Shown: positions 43,066-51,584 of the stretch, in pieces
How positions within the stretch are numbered: position 1 is the stretch's first letter
Layout: every line of letters starts with the position of its first letter
From: Butyricimonas faecalis
GTDB lineage: Bacteria > Bacteroidota > Bacteroidia > Bacteroidales > Marinifilaceae
Length of the DNA stretch: 64,000 nucleotides
Reading direction: 5' to 3'
Assembly: GCF_003991565.1 (NCBI RefSeq)
Contig: NZ_CP032819.1
Span: 1,550,001 to 1,614,000 of the forward strand
Translations under genes and position numbers: made by a program
Notes under the pieces: generated by a model
What the model saw: only the letters and a program-made list of their open reading frames with translations
Database searches by the model: none
What the model was told of the DNA's origin: nothing

Positions 43066-46000
43066 CCGGAACCCATTTCACGGCATTGGCAAAGATGAAT
43101 TGCACGGATTCGCCATCCCATCCGCGAGTATCATTATTGTCGCGGGACAAAGAATCACCGCCGCGATCGCTTAAGAAGACGCTGTATTCACCGCGATCGA
43201 AGTTGAACACTCCCAAGGAGATCCATCCCGGTTGCTCGTCATCCAAAAACAATTCCACGTCGGTGACGTCGTCGGCGGAGGTCACCCGGTAAAAAAGTCG
43301 GGCTCCCCCGATAAAAACTTTACGGGCGGAGGTGGCTTCCACGTTCGGGAGGTAGGCAAACACTTCGTATTTCCCGGGGGTCTCCACGTTCACTTTCCAT
43401 TCCACTTGGGATTTCCCGGCTCCGGCCATTTTGTAGTAAGCGCTTTTCACGATATCGCCGTAGCATTGGGGATCCAGGACTAGGGTCCAACGATCGTGGT
43501 CGTAGATGTAATGATATTTTTTCCCGTGCTGTTCGGTGGAAAGGTAAGCGGCCAGTTTTCCCTTCCGGTTTTTCTCGTGAATGCTAAAACCGGGGTCCTC
43601 GGCAGTCACCACTATTCCCGGTTCTTCGCGAGTGAAGAGGGTGCTGTCCGTATCCCAAATGCCCGTTTCCGCGTCGCGCGTCTTGGGTATGTTCTCGGAC
43701 GAGGTCCATTCCAAGGTTCGTTCACCGGGAAGGTTCTGGCTGAGGTTCATTTCCAGGGCGAACATATTGCGCGTACCCAGATCGGCCCGGATTTCTTTGC
43801 ACGTGTGCCCGGGGATCAGATAGTTACGGAGGCCGGAGCCGTGTTCGTTGTCGCCCATGGAGTAGGTTGCCACGCTAAGCGTCACTACGGCCGGGGAGGA
43901 TGTAGGGTTGTATATTTTGCAACTGCCGATGTTTTTAGCCTCCTCGCCTTCTTCGTATAATTCGACTTTCATGTCCCGGAGGAATAATGCCGGTAGTTCT
44001 TTGCTGTCGTAATAGTAATCCAGGATTTCCCGGAGGTTGACGTGGAAACGAGCGTTAAATTCCCGCTCAAGTTGTTCGAATGGCGGGTAGGCGAAGAGAT
44101 GGTTTTGCTTGAATTGCTTCATGAAATGGAATAATTCCCGCTCCCCGACGAGGGCTTGCAGGTGTTTTTGTATCAATCTATACTTTTTTCTCAGCAGTGT
44201 TTGTAATCGATCTCCTTCTACTTCCTGGTCCGCGAAAGCCTCCCGCATGGATTTTTCCTGCCAATAGGTGATGATTTCGGAATCACTGACTTCCTCTCCT
44301 ATGTAGACCATCGGCCCGTTGAAGAAGTCGACCTTGGCCAAATCGTTGACGATGGCGCCAAAGCCCGGGTATTGGTCGGATTGCAGCACGCCCATGAAAT
44401 CGCCGAACTGGGCCGAACAATCAAAGACGCCCGCGAGTAAGTTTATGACGAACACGTTGCGGAGTTCTTCCATCTCGAGTTCGAAACGGGTTCTTTCATC
44501 CTCGCTTCCCGGCCATAAGCCCACGTGCATGTAATACCCGAGGTACATGTTCTCGGGGTAAAACTGGATCTCCGGTTGAACGAATTCACTCCCCGTGAGG
44601 CCTTTCCGCGAGTGGGGGACGAAATTCGCCGGTGTTTCGACCAAGGTAAATTTGCGGTAAGGGTAATCCCCTCCTTTTATCTCCCGGATCTGGCTTACCG
44701 GATCTTCCAAGAGGAGTCGGGCGGAGTCTTTCAGGCAGGTGTAGTCCCGCGTGAAGAAGTCATGCCCGGGGAAATAATACAATTCAAGGGTCAAGGAGTC
44801 CAAGACGATGGCCTCGCGTTCGTACGTTCCGATCGCGAGGGTTAGGGAGGGCAAGGGTTGGTGGTTGGTGAAGATGGCGGTGTCGCCATTGGTTGTCATT
44901 TTCCCTTGCGAAATAGCCACCCGCTGCCCGACATTCCCGACTTTCAGGCGGTAACGGGTGAAATCATACTGCCGGGCCAAGGGGGTGTTCACGTTCACGG
45001 GGGGAATGGCAACGGGGTACCACAAGCATTCCGGGAAGAGCAACGTGTAGTTGTCCCCAACACGGGCAAAACATCTTCCGTGCCGGAATCGCGAATCGTA
45101 TCCCCGGAAGAAGCACCGCAAGCGGGTGTCATGAAACTCCTCGTCCGTGAAATCGGGGAAACAAACGGCCTCGTCAATCGGCCCCTCGTAGGTTAGGCGT
45201 ACAAGAGTTTCCTCGCCGGGAGGCAGGGGTGTTTGCAAGATAATCGCTTGGCTTTCCCGGTGGTAAGGCAACTCTTCGTTGTCATGCCCCCGTAAGGCTG
45301 TTACGCGTAGTCCCGGGTTCAGGTAGAGCACGGGGGTCGGCAAGGGTTGCGGGCCTTCGTTTGCCAAGAGCAGGGTGCTCTCCCCTATCATTTTATTTCC
45401 TTCTTGGCGGAAGTAGATATCGTGTGTTTTCACGCGAGTGCCTTTTATGTCTACATATTTTTGGAATATATCCCGGTAGGTGGCTCTGCGGCTGTTGATT
45501 TCGTGGAATTGGGCGTAATAGGTTCCTCCCAGCACGAGGCCGAGCAGTATCAACGCTCCTCCCCCGGCTCTCACTTTCCACAGGGTAGCGGGCCGCTCGG
45601 AGAGGCGCGGCATCATTCCCGTGGCAAGCGTGATGAGTCCCAGGCCCAGGAGAAGGAACATGCCCCGTTGCAAGATCAACCACACCGGGCGGGTCATTCC
45701 CGTCACATCCGAGAATAATAGCGGCTGCACGCGTCCCCAGGGGTCGACGGTTCCCCACAGTAAGTCCGCGGTACCGAAGTAAAAGGCGGCGAAGAGGGAG
45801 AGTAGTATCAAGATGGCCAAGGGATGGTTTTTTACCCGGTTGGCCACGATTAAAGCTATGCCCAAGACGAAGGATAAGGTGGGCAAGGTGAGCAGGAAGA
45901 GGTAGACGAGGTAAATTTTCAATTGAAATGTTCCCGGTTCACCGAACAGGAGATGGAAGGTTATTCCCAAGGCCATCGTGATGAGGTTCAGTATCAAGCA

Positions 46001-46351
46001 AACTTCCACGATTCCCAATACTTTTCCCGTTTGGTAAGCCAGGTTGGTCACCGGACGGGCTGAGAACACAGCATTCGTTTCCAAGCGCCGGTCTCTCCAC
46101 ACGAAGTCGATGCCGATGAAAATCACGATGATGCCTTGCAGCAGGTTATAAAACCAAGCATTCCAAAAAGGGATGAACGAGGGCAAAGCTCTGTTTAACC
46201 ACCGCGAGCTGCCTAATCCCTCCCCTTGCCATATCCAGTGCGAAAGCGTGATGCCGATGATCACGCAAAAGGCGAATATCCAAAACAATTTGTTTCTTAT
46301 GATCAGGCGCCGCTCGTAACGGGCTACCAGGGGTGTATTTTCAAATGACAT
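43058..46351 (-). CDS. Large membrane protein: ABC-permease-like N-terminus, M1-peptidase-like middle, golvesin-type C-terminus
   Basis: A 1097-residue protein. Residues 1 to ~285 hold about seven hydrophobic helices with the layout of an ABC-2-type permease (an ATPase partner is not encoded nearby). The middle (about 320-830) resembles aminopeptidase N-like (M1) beta and catalytic regions found fused to such permeases, but I see no HExxH...E zinc motif, so it is probably not a peptidase. The last ~140 residues (PGKYEVFAYLPN, FYRVTSADDVTDVELFLDDEQPGWISLG) fit a golvesin C-terminal-like carbohydrate-binding fold. The MSFENTPLVARYERR start is preferred to an upstream one at 46411. A near-perfect promoter lies upstream. 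Confidence 0.75.
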   Translation of the reverse strand: MSFENTPLVARYERRLIIRNKLFWIFAFCVIIGITLSHWIWQGEGLGSSRWLNRALPSFIPFWNAWFYNLLQGIIVIFIGIDFVWRDRRLETNAVFSARPVTNLAYQTGKVLGIVEVCLILNLITMALGITFHLLFGEPGTFQLKIYLVYLFLLTLPTLSFVLGIALIVANRVKNHPLAILILLSLFAAFYFGTADLLWGTVDPWGRVQPLLFSDVTGMTRPVWLILQRGMFLLLGLGLITLATGMMPRLSERPATLWKVRAGGGALILLGLVLGGTYYAQFHEINSRRATYRDIFQKYVDIKGTRVKTHDIYFRQEGNKMIGESTLLLANEGPQPLPTPVLYLNPGLRVTALRGHDNEELPYHRESQAIILQTPLPPGEETLVRLTYEGPIDEAVCFPDFTDEEFHDTRLRCFFRGYDSRFRHGRCFARVGDNYTLLFPECLWYPVAIPPVNVNTPLARQYDFTRYRLKVGNVGQRVAISQGKMTTNGDTAIFTNHQPLPSLTLAIGTYEREAIVLDSLTLELYYFPGHDFFTRDYTCLKDSARLLLEDPVSQIREIKGGDYPYRKFTLVETPANFVPHSRKGLTGSEFVQPEIQFYPENMYLGYYMHVGLWPGSEDERTRFELEMEELRNVFVINLLAGVFDCSAQFGDFMGVLQSDQYPGFGAIVNDLAKVDFFNGPMVYIGEEVSDSEIITYWQEKSMREAFADQEVEGDRLQTLLRKKYRLIQKHLQALVGERELFHFMKQFKQNHLFAYPPFEQLEREFNARFHVNLREILDYYYDSKELPALFLRDMKVELYEEGEEAKNIGSCKIYNPTSSPAVVTLSVATYSMGDNEHGSGLRNYLIPGHTCKEIRADLGTRNMFALEMNLSQNLPGERTLEWTSSENIPKTRDAETGIWDTDSTLFTREEPGIVVTAEDPGFSIHEKNRKGKLAAYLSTEQHGKKYHYIYDHDRWTLVLDPQCYGDIVKSAYYKMAGAGKSQVEWKVNVETPGKYEVFAYLPNVEATSARKVFIGGARLFYRVTSADDVTDVELFLDDEQPGWISLGVFNFDRGEYSVFLSDRGGDSLSRDNNDTRGWDGESVQFIFANAVKWVPVK

Positions 46352-46381
46352 AGGTGTTGTTTTACGTGTGATAATTTTGGA

Positions 46382-46412
46382 CAAAGGTATGCTTTCTTGG
46401 GGAGATTGCAAA
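46382..46412 (-). promoter_or_regulatory. Promoter of the large permease-like gene
   Basis: On the minus strand TTTG (46409-46412) and TACCTTTG (46382-46389) are separated by exactly 19 bp, a full match to the Bacteroidota -33/-7 consensus. It overlaps the upstream in-frame start at 46411, supporting the later start at 46351. A 15-base homopolymer (46413-46427) directly adjoins the -33 box. Confidence 0.75.
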
Positions 46413-46442
46413 GGGGGGGGGGGGGGGAGTTGGAGGGGGTAG
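46413..46442. repeat. Palindromic intergenic repeat, copy 13 (remnant with G15 run)
   Basis: Fifteen consecutive G, then AGTTGGAGGGGGTAGTT, the recognisable closing arm of the dispersed repeat. The other arm is missing. Confidence 0.7.
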
Positions 46443-46523
46443 TTTTACGGGAAGAATTTCACAGGCCGAGTGACACTTTTCAGGCAGTTGGATGTTTTGA
46501 GGGAGAACTAAAATTAAAACTGT

Positions 46524-47924
46524 ATGTTACATTTCAAAACAATCGCACTGTTATTTTCCATTACGCTGATCGGATGTACCTCTTCGCCTCACGCGTGGCA
46601 AGGGCAATCCGGTAGTAAACGAGTATTTATCGAGTTAGAAACCACACCGGACGGGACGTCTCAAGCTTTCCTATCACTTCCGGAACAATGGGTTGAGAAG
46701 GCAAAAGCCGACACGCTTGTACTTTCGGACGAGGGTATTCTCGCTATCTTTAACCGGGAGAATATTCGCTTTGAAGGTTTCTTCCGTTCCGGCAAGGATT
46801 CTATTCAAGCAGAAGTAACGACCTACGGGAAGAGACGGGAATTCGCTCTCGGGAAAGTCGATAGCCTGCAGCCGGTCTATTTTGCACAAAATCCACACCC
46901 ACCTTATCCTTACCGTTCCGAAGATGTCAGGTACGCATCGTGTGATTCGATACAAGTGGCAGGCACGCTGACGATTCCGCGAGGCAAAGGTCCTTTTCCC
47001 GCAGCCATTATCATATCCGGAACCGGGAAACAGGATCGGGACGGGACTTTTTCCGGACACAAGCCATTCTTAAAGATCGCGGATTACCTGACCCGACAAG
47101 GATTCGTCGTGCTACGAACCGATGACCGGGGAACCGGGGAGACCAACGGGGTATATGAAGAGGCTACGACGAGCGATTTTGCTCGGGATGCCCAAGCGGG
47201 GATCGACTACTTGAAACAACGGCCGGAGGTAGACGCCAAGCGCATCGGGGTGATCGGACATAGCGAAGGCGGGCAGGTGGCACTCATGTTGGGAGCCGAT
47301 TCGCCGGATGTGGCATTCGTTATCTCTCTCGCGGGTGTGGGCGTTGACGGGCTGCAGATTTTAAAACTACAAAATGACGCTATCTTACGCACGACTCCCG
47401 GGATGACGCCGGAGCGGGTTGATCAGTTCATGAGTCTTTTTAATACGCTGTTTGACAAAGTTCATGCCGTACCTTTGGATGAGCCGTTGGACGTTCCTTT
47501 GCGGCAGGCTTTCGATCAATGGGTGGCACAACAGGATGAAGCCACGCTGAAAGCCGTCAATTTTAATGACGGGAGAGACGAAATGTTTTTCAGTCGTTAC
47601 TTGCGTCAAGCACAAGGACGCTGGTACAGGGAGATGATCAGTTATGATCCGGAAGATTATATCCCTCGCATTCACCAACCCGTGCTGGCGTTAAACGGGG
47701 ACAAAGATATCATGGTGCCCGCGAAAGAAAACTTGGCATCCATCAAGCAACTGCTGGATAAAGGTGGGAATACGCGGTACAAGATCGTGGAATTACCCGG
47801 TTTGAACCATATGTTTCAACGCTGTAAAGAGTGTACCCGGGAGGAGATTCCCGATCTGGAAGACGTGTTTTCTGAGGAGGCGTTGCAAATTATGGGGGAT
47901 TGGTTGCGAGAGAATATTAAATAA
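46524..47924 (+). CDS. Alpha/beta hydrolase lipoprotein
   Basis: A 466-residue lipoprotein (lipobox LIGC, Cys18). Residues ~20-140 form an N-terminal beta-rich domain. From ~145 an alpha/beta hydrolase follows with oxyanion region IIISGTGKQDRDG, the RTDDRGTGET loop, nucleophile Ser247 in GHSEGG, acid in LNGDKD and His in LNHMF. It is a dienelactone-hydrolase or dipeptidyl-peptidase-like esterase; the substrate is unknown. It ends at a strong bidirectional terminator and diverges from the large permease-like gene. Confidence 0.9.
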   Translation: MLHFKTIALLFSITLIGCTSSPHAWQGQSGSKRVFIELETTPDGTSQAFLSLPEQWVEKAKADTLVLSDEGILAIFNRENIRFEGFFRSGKDSIQAEVTTYGKRREFALGKVDSLQPVYFAQNPHPPYPYRSEDVRYASCDSIQVAGTLTIPRGKGPFPAAIIISGTGKQDRDGTFSGHKPFLKIADYLTRQGFVVLRTDDRGTGETNGVYEEATTSDFARDAQAGIDYLKQRPEVDAKRIGVIGHSEGGQVALMLGADSPDVAFVISLAGVGVDGLQILKLQNDAILRTTPGMTPERVDQFMSLFNTLFDKVHAVPLDEPLDVPLRQAFDQWVAQQDEATLKAVNFNDGRDEMFFSRYLRQAQGRWYREMISYDPEDYIPRIHQPVLALNGDKDIMVPAKENLASIKQLLDKGGNTRYKIVELPGLNHMFQRCKECTREEIPDLEDVFSEEALQIMGDWLRENIK

Positions 47925-47946
47925 GGCGCTTTTCAGCGCCTTATTT
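47919..47946. terminator. Bidirectional rho-independent terminator
   Basis: AAATAAGGCGCT and AGCGCCTTATTT pair over 12 bp around a TTTC loop, with A- and T-rich ends on both sides. It sits between convergent genes (hydrolase and TlpA-like protein) and overlaps the hydrolase stop codon. Confidence 0.9.
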
Positions 47947-47975
47947 AAACTACAGTGGAGGGTTGATTACCAAAC

Positions 47976-49958
47976 TTATTTGGCAGCTTTCAACATCTCA
48001 ATCATCAGGTTCATTTCTTCTGCCAAAGCCGAGGGGCTTCCCATGTATCCGTTAATGCTCCAACGTAATTTTCCATTCCCGTCGATAATCAGTTTGTGAG
48101 GAATACCGGAAAATTTAAACGCCTTCGCGTAAGTATCATAAACGGCCGATCTCTTTTTCGTTTTCGGGTTCACGTTATCGCAAAGCACGTGCAGCGTGTA
48201 GTTGTGTTCCTTCATGAATTTCCGAATCTGTTCTTTAAAATCAGCAGCCGTTTCCATCGTGGAAATAAAGAAAAACGCCACGTTCGGGTCGTCCTTGTAT
48301 TTGTTTACTGACATTTGCATGCCCGGTAAAGAGGCCTTACAAGGAGCACACCAGGTTGCCCAGAAATCCAACACGATTATCTTTCCCTTCATTTTTGAAA
48401 GGTCAACCTTTTTACCGTTCAGGTCTTCCATGGCAAAAAGTTCAATATCTTTGTTGATCATCGTTTCCTGCAAATGTTTTTGCAATTCCTGTTGCTTTTC
48501 TTGTGACTTTAAAGAAGCGAGGTAAGTCTCGAAGTCTTTATCGTTCTTGTGTTGTTTCACGTAATCCTTGCGCAGGTTTTCTAACATTTCGGGAGTAAAG
48601 GCATCTTCCCGTATACTTGCGATGATGGTGGGAATTACCATCGACTGATAGCCATTTTTCTCCAATAGACGAACGTATTGATCGTTGTATTCTGCCGATT
48701 TGAAGTTGTATTTCTCTTTGATTTCCTCCATCAACTCCAAGGCTTCGGCAGATGTACCGGTTGCATCCAAGACGAACGCGTGTTTCAAGATCATATCTTT
48801 GCATCTGGTAAGTAAATAGTCTTTCCACTCTCTTTTGGAATACACCCGCTCGGAACCGGCTTGAGGACGGGTCATCAGCTCGTTGTAAATGGCTTTGGCA
48901 GGAGGAAATACCTGCTCCGGCGTTCTCTGGTTGGTTCTCAGCGGCACTTGTACCATATGCCAGTAGAATGTCTGTAAATAAAGATGAGGTACATCATGAA
49001 TGTATTTGTACAACAGGCTAAAATCGTTTCTCTTGATAACAGCCTGGTAAATGACGGCCTGAAAGATTTTACCCAGGTACATGGACGAAGTTTCAGTTTC
49101 TATTTCTTGAAACTTTTCCGTCGGGAACCGCTTTAAGAATGCCTCCAGTTCCGGGGCTTTTACATCGGCATCCATGATTCGGAAGATTCGCCAGATCTCT
49201 TGGTCCCTGGCCAGAATTCCATCGGGGTAATCTTTTAAGATCCGGGCTTCTATGGCTACCGCTTTCGTGCTGTCTTTCACGATGTCCTTGGCAACTTCCA
49301 ATGCTTTCAGTAATGTCTCCTCATCTGCATCCGGTAGATTCAGTATGAAATCCACGTCGCTTAACATTTGTTCGTGTTTCTCTCCCGGTATCATTTGGTT
49401 CAACAGTTTTGCCGCATAGTAAAACACGTATTTCCGAGCCCCAGGATCTTTCATAAGTTGTTGGTTCAGCCAAAAACGCATGATATCATCACCGATATAC
49501 GCCTCTTCTTCACAATAGCCCGGTAGGGATTCCAACGTTTTGTTCCGCAACATTCCCCAAGCCATGTAAGCAGTCGGTAGATTCTGTCCACGTTTGTCAA
49601 AGGTCATGGTCGTGTACGTGCCACGTCCACCGGAATCCTTTTTGTCGCCCGCGTAAAATTTGCATGATAGCAATGCACAATTTTCAGGCACTCGACAAGT
49701 AGCCTCCCATGCCGTATCATTTTTCACCAACTTCAAGTCTTCTGCTCGCCAACGCAAGTTTTCCCAGTAGTAAATTGTTCCGTAAATGGTTTCCTCGCCA
49801 GCCAGTGAGGTCAACGAATTATCATACGTGAATTTCACATCCTGCCCGACAACAGGTACCAATGGAATGATGTGAAAAGGTTTACGATCCTGTGCCTTAG
49901 CTACACAGGTAAATAAGAGAAGTATGACGATACTTCCTAACAACGTGATTTTTTTCAT
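47976..49958 (-). CDS. Secreted TlpA-like thioredoxin protein with long helical N-terminal part
   Basis: A 660-residue exported protein (signal peptide ending near AKAQ, ~22). Residues ~25-130 look like a beta-sandwich. The next ~370 residues are helical and TPR-like. From ~510 a TlpA/AhpC thioredoxin domain follows with FWATWCAPC (Cys537 and Cys540) and the cis-Pro in SGIPHKLII. A periplasmic thiol-disulfide oxidoreductase is likely. It is last in the second SusCD locus, separated from SusD by a repeat with its own terminal inverted repeats. The MKKIT start is used; a second ATG lies 9 bp upstream. Confidence 0.9.
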   Translation of the reverse strand: MKKITLLGSIVILLLFTCVAKAQDRKPFHIIPLVPVVGQDVKFTYDNSLTSLAGEETIYGTIYYWENLRWRAEDLKLVKNDTAWEATCRVPENCALLSCKFYAGDKKDSGGRGTYTTMTFDKRGQNLPTAYMAWGMLRNKTLESLPGYCEEEAYIGDDIMRFWLNQQLMKDPGARKYVFYYAAKLLNQMIPGEKHEQMLSDVDFILNLPDADEETLLKALEVAKDIVKDSTKAVAIEARILKDYPDGILARDQEIWRIFRIMDADVKAPELEAFLKRFPTEKFQEIETETSSMYLGKIFQAVIYQAVIKRNDFSLLYKYIHDVPHLYLQTFYWHMVQVPLRTNQRTPEQVFPPAKAIYNELMTRPQAGSERVYSKREWKDYLLTRCKDMILKHAFVLDATGTSAEALELMEEIKEKYNFKSAEYNDQYVRLLEKNGYQSMVIPTIIASIREDAFTPEMLENLRKDYVKQHKNDKDFETYLASLKSQEKQQELQKHLQETMINKDIELFAMEDLNGKKVDLSKMKGKIIVLDFWATWCAPCKASLPGMQMSVNKYKDDPNVAFFFISTMETAADFKEQIRKFMKEHNYTLHVLCDNVNPKTKKRSAVYDTYAKAFKFSGIPHKLIIDGNGKLRWSINGYMGSPSALAEEMNLMIEMLKAAK

Positions 49959-49998
49959 ACAATACAATTTAATAGTTTATGAAGAGTCGGTAAGAAGA

Positions 49999-50150
49999 GG
50001 GTGTCTAACAAGTCTTATTTCTATCAACAAGCTACCCCCTCCAACTCCCCCTTACACAGGGGGAGAGTTGATTACCAAGCGGTTTCCCCTCCTGTGCAAG
50101 GAGGGGTTAGGGGAGGTAGTCATTAAAAGAGTGACTTGTTAGACACTCCC
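49999..50150. repeat. Palindromic repeat copy 14 within a larger inverted repeat
   Basis: GGGTGTCTAACAAGTC (49999-50014) and GACTTGTTAGACACTCCC (50133-50150) form terminal inverted repeats with one base inserted. Inside lie CTACCCCCTCC, hairpin CTCCCCCTTACACAGGGGGAG and a variant second hairpin (CCCCTCCTGTGCAAGGAGGGG) with GGGGAGGTAG. It lies between SusD and the TlpA-like gene of one operon. Of the copies examined, only this one has such TIRs. Confidence 0.88.
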
Positions 50151-50162
50151 ATCTACGAACTC

Positions 50163-51572
50163 TTATTTTATTTGTCCGATCTCCGGATTTTCTTCAAGGT
50201 AAAGTTCTCCCATTGGGAAGGTATAACGTACGGCACCGGGTTCCAACGTGTAAGTTGTTCCCTTGAATACCCGAGTTACCGTTTGTGTCGGGAAGTCGGG
50301 ATCATTGGTCAAACGACGTTGATCCATCCACCGTAAACCATGGCACATCAATTCTCTACGACGTTCCTGCAATACATGGCCTAGAGCTTCTTTAGCTGTC
50401 GCGGCTGTCAATGAATAGTCCTCGCCCGTAGCGTAACGATACTCTCTCAATTTATTCACAAGGTTCATGGCTTCCGCCGTGTTTCCCTCGCGGGCCCAAG
50501 CCTCTGCCTCAATCAGCATCATTTCGGGTACACACGGGCCCATGTTACGGGATTCATATTTCGGGTAAGTATTGGAGTACAAATGATTTTTGAAGTATAT
50601 CCGTCCGGAATAGGTCACTCCTAATTCTGACATGGGTCTTGTCAGATACGAGTAACGTAAATCATGCTCTTGATCAAATAAATTCAACAAATCATCACTT
50701 AATACTAAATCTACCGCACTATACGAAGCCAAAGCAAAGGTGGTTCTTGGCATTTTGGCCAATATAACCTCTTTATCTTGCAAATTTTCCGGATAAGATG
50801 CAGCATCACCAGCATACAAATTCAAATCTTCCAAATCACCTTTTAATTTCAATGCTTCCTCGGCATTTGTCTTTGCTTCTGAATAATTCCCCATCAACAG
50901 ATAAGCCCTTGCTTTCAAGGCGTATACCGCGCATTTACTCGGATAAAAATTGTATTCCGGAACATCCGGCAAATATTCAAACGCGTCATTCAAGTCTTGA
51001 ATAATCTGCTCATATACTCTTTCCACGGAGGCACGAGGTAAAGATCCCTCAACGCGAGGAGTCGTTAATAAAGGTACGCCTTGGTCGGTTGTCGCGGTTG
51101 CCGCGTTATATGGTTTCCCGTAAACATTTACTAAAGCCAGATAGGCATCGGCACGGTGTACGAGTGCTTCAGCACGAATTGCCATTTTTTCGGCATTCGT
51201 TCCATTTTTACTGCCCATCACCTCGTCGATAACTACATTACAGTTATAAATGACTTGATAGACAGCGTTCATCTCCTGGTCGTTTTCTGACTGGCTATAT
51301 ATTTCATCGGCCCAAGTGTATATCGGAATGAATTTATGCGTTTCATAAATAGCATTTTGCTGGGTCTCATCAGACATATTAATATCATCCGAAGCAACAT
51401 CTTGATAGGAAAGCGTGTACTTAAAGTTTTCAGTATTATTCATCAAGTAACGATAGTTCACCGTTTCCTCCGGGATCAGTTTTCCTTTTGTTTTAATATC
51501 CACCCAATCCGAACAAGCGGAAAGTGAACAGGAAAACCCCATAACCAAACTTAATATTATATTTTTATTCAT
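50163..51572 (-). CDS. SusD/RagB-family outer-membrane lipoprotein
   Basis: A 469-residue SusD homologue with a lipobox-like LSAC (Cys20), helical TPR-like segments (IRAEALVHRADAYLALVNVYGKPY) and the family C-terminal HVLQERRRELMCHGLRWMDQRRL pattern. It partners with the SusC gene 12 bp upstream, which carries an amber codon. The gene itself is intact. If the SusC is inactive, this protein would lack its barrel unless another SusC substitutes. Confidence 0.95.
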   Translation of the reverse strand: MNKNIILSLVMGFSCSLSACSDWVDIKTKGKLIPEETVNYRYLMNNTENFKYTLSYQDVASDDINMSDETQQNAIYETHKFIPIYTWADEIYSQSENDQEMNAVYQVIYNCNVVIDEVMGSKNGTNAEKMAIRAEALVHRADAYLALVNVYGKPYNAATATTDQGVPLLTTPRVEGSLPRASVERVYEQIIQDLNDAFEYLPDVPEYNFYPSKCAVYALKARAYLLMGNYSEAKTNAEEALKLKGDLEDLNLYAGDAASYPENLQDKEVILAKMPRTTFALASYSAVDLVLSDDLLNLFDQEHDLRYSYLTRPMSELGVTYSGRIYFKNHLYSNTYPKYESRNMGPCVPEMMLIEAEAWAREGNTAEAMNLVNKLREYRYATGEDYSLTAATAKEALGHVLQERRRELMCHGLRWMDQRRLTNDPDFPTQTVTRVFKGTTYTLEPGAVRYTFPMGELYLEENPEIGQIK

Positions 51573-51584
51573 ATCGACTAATCT

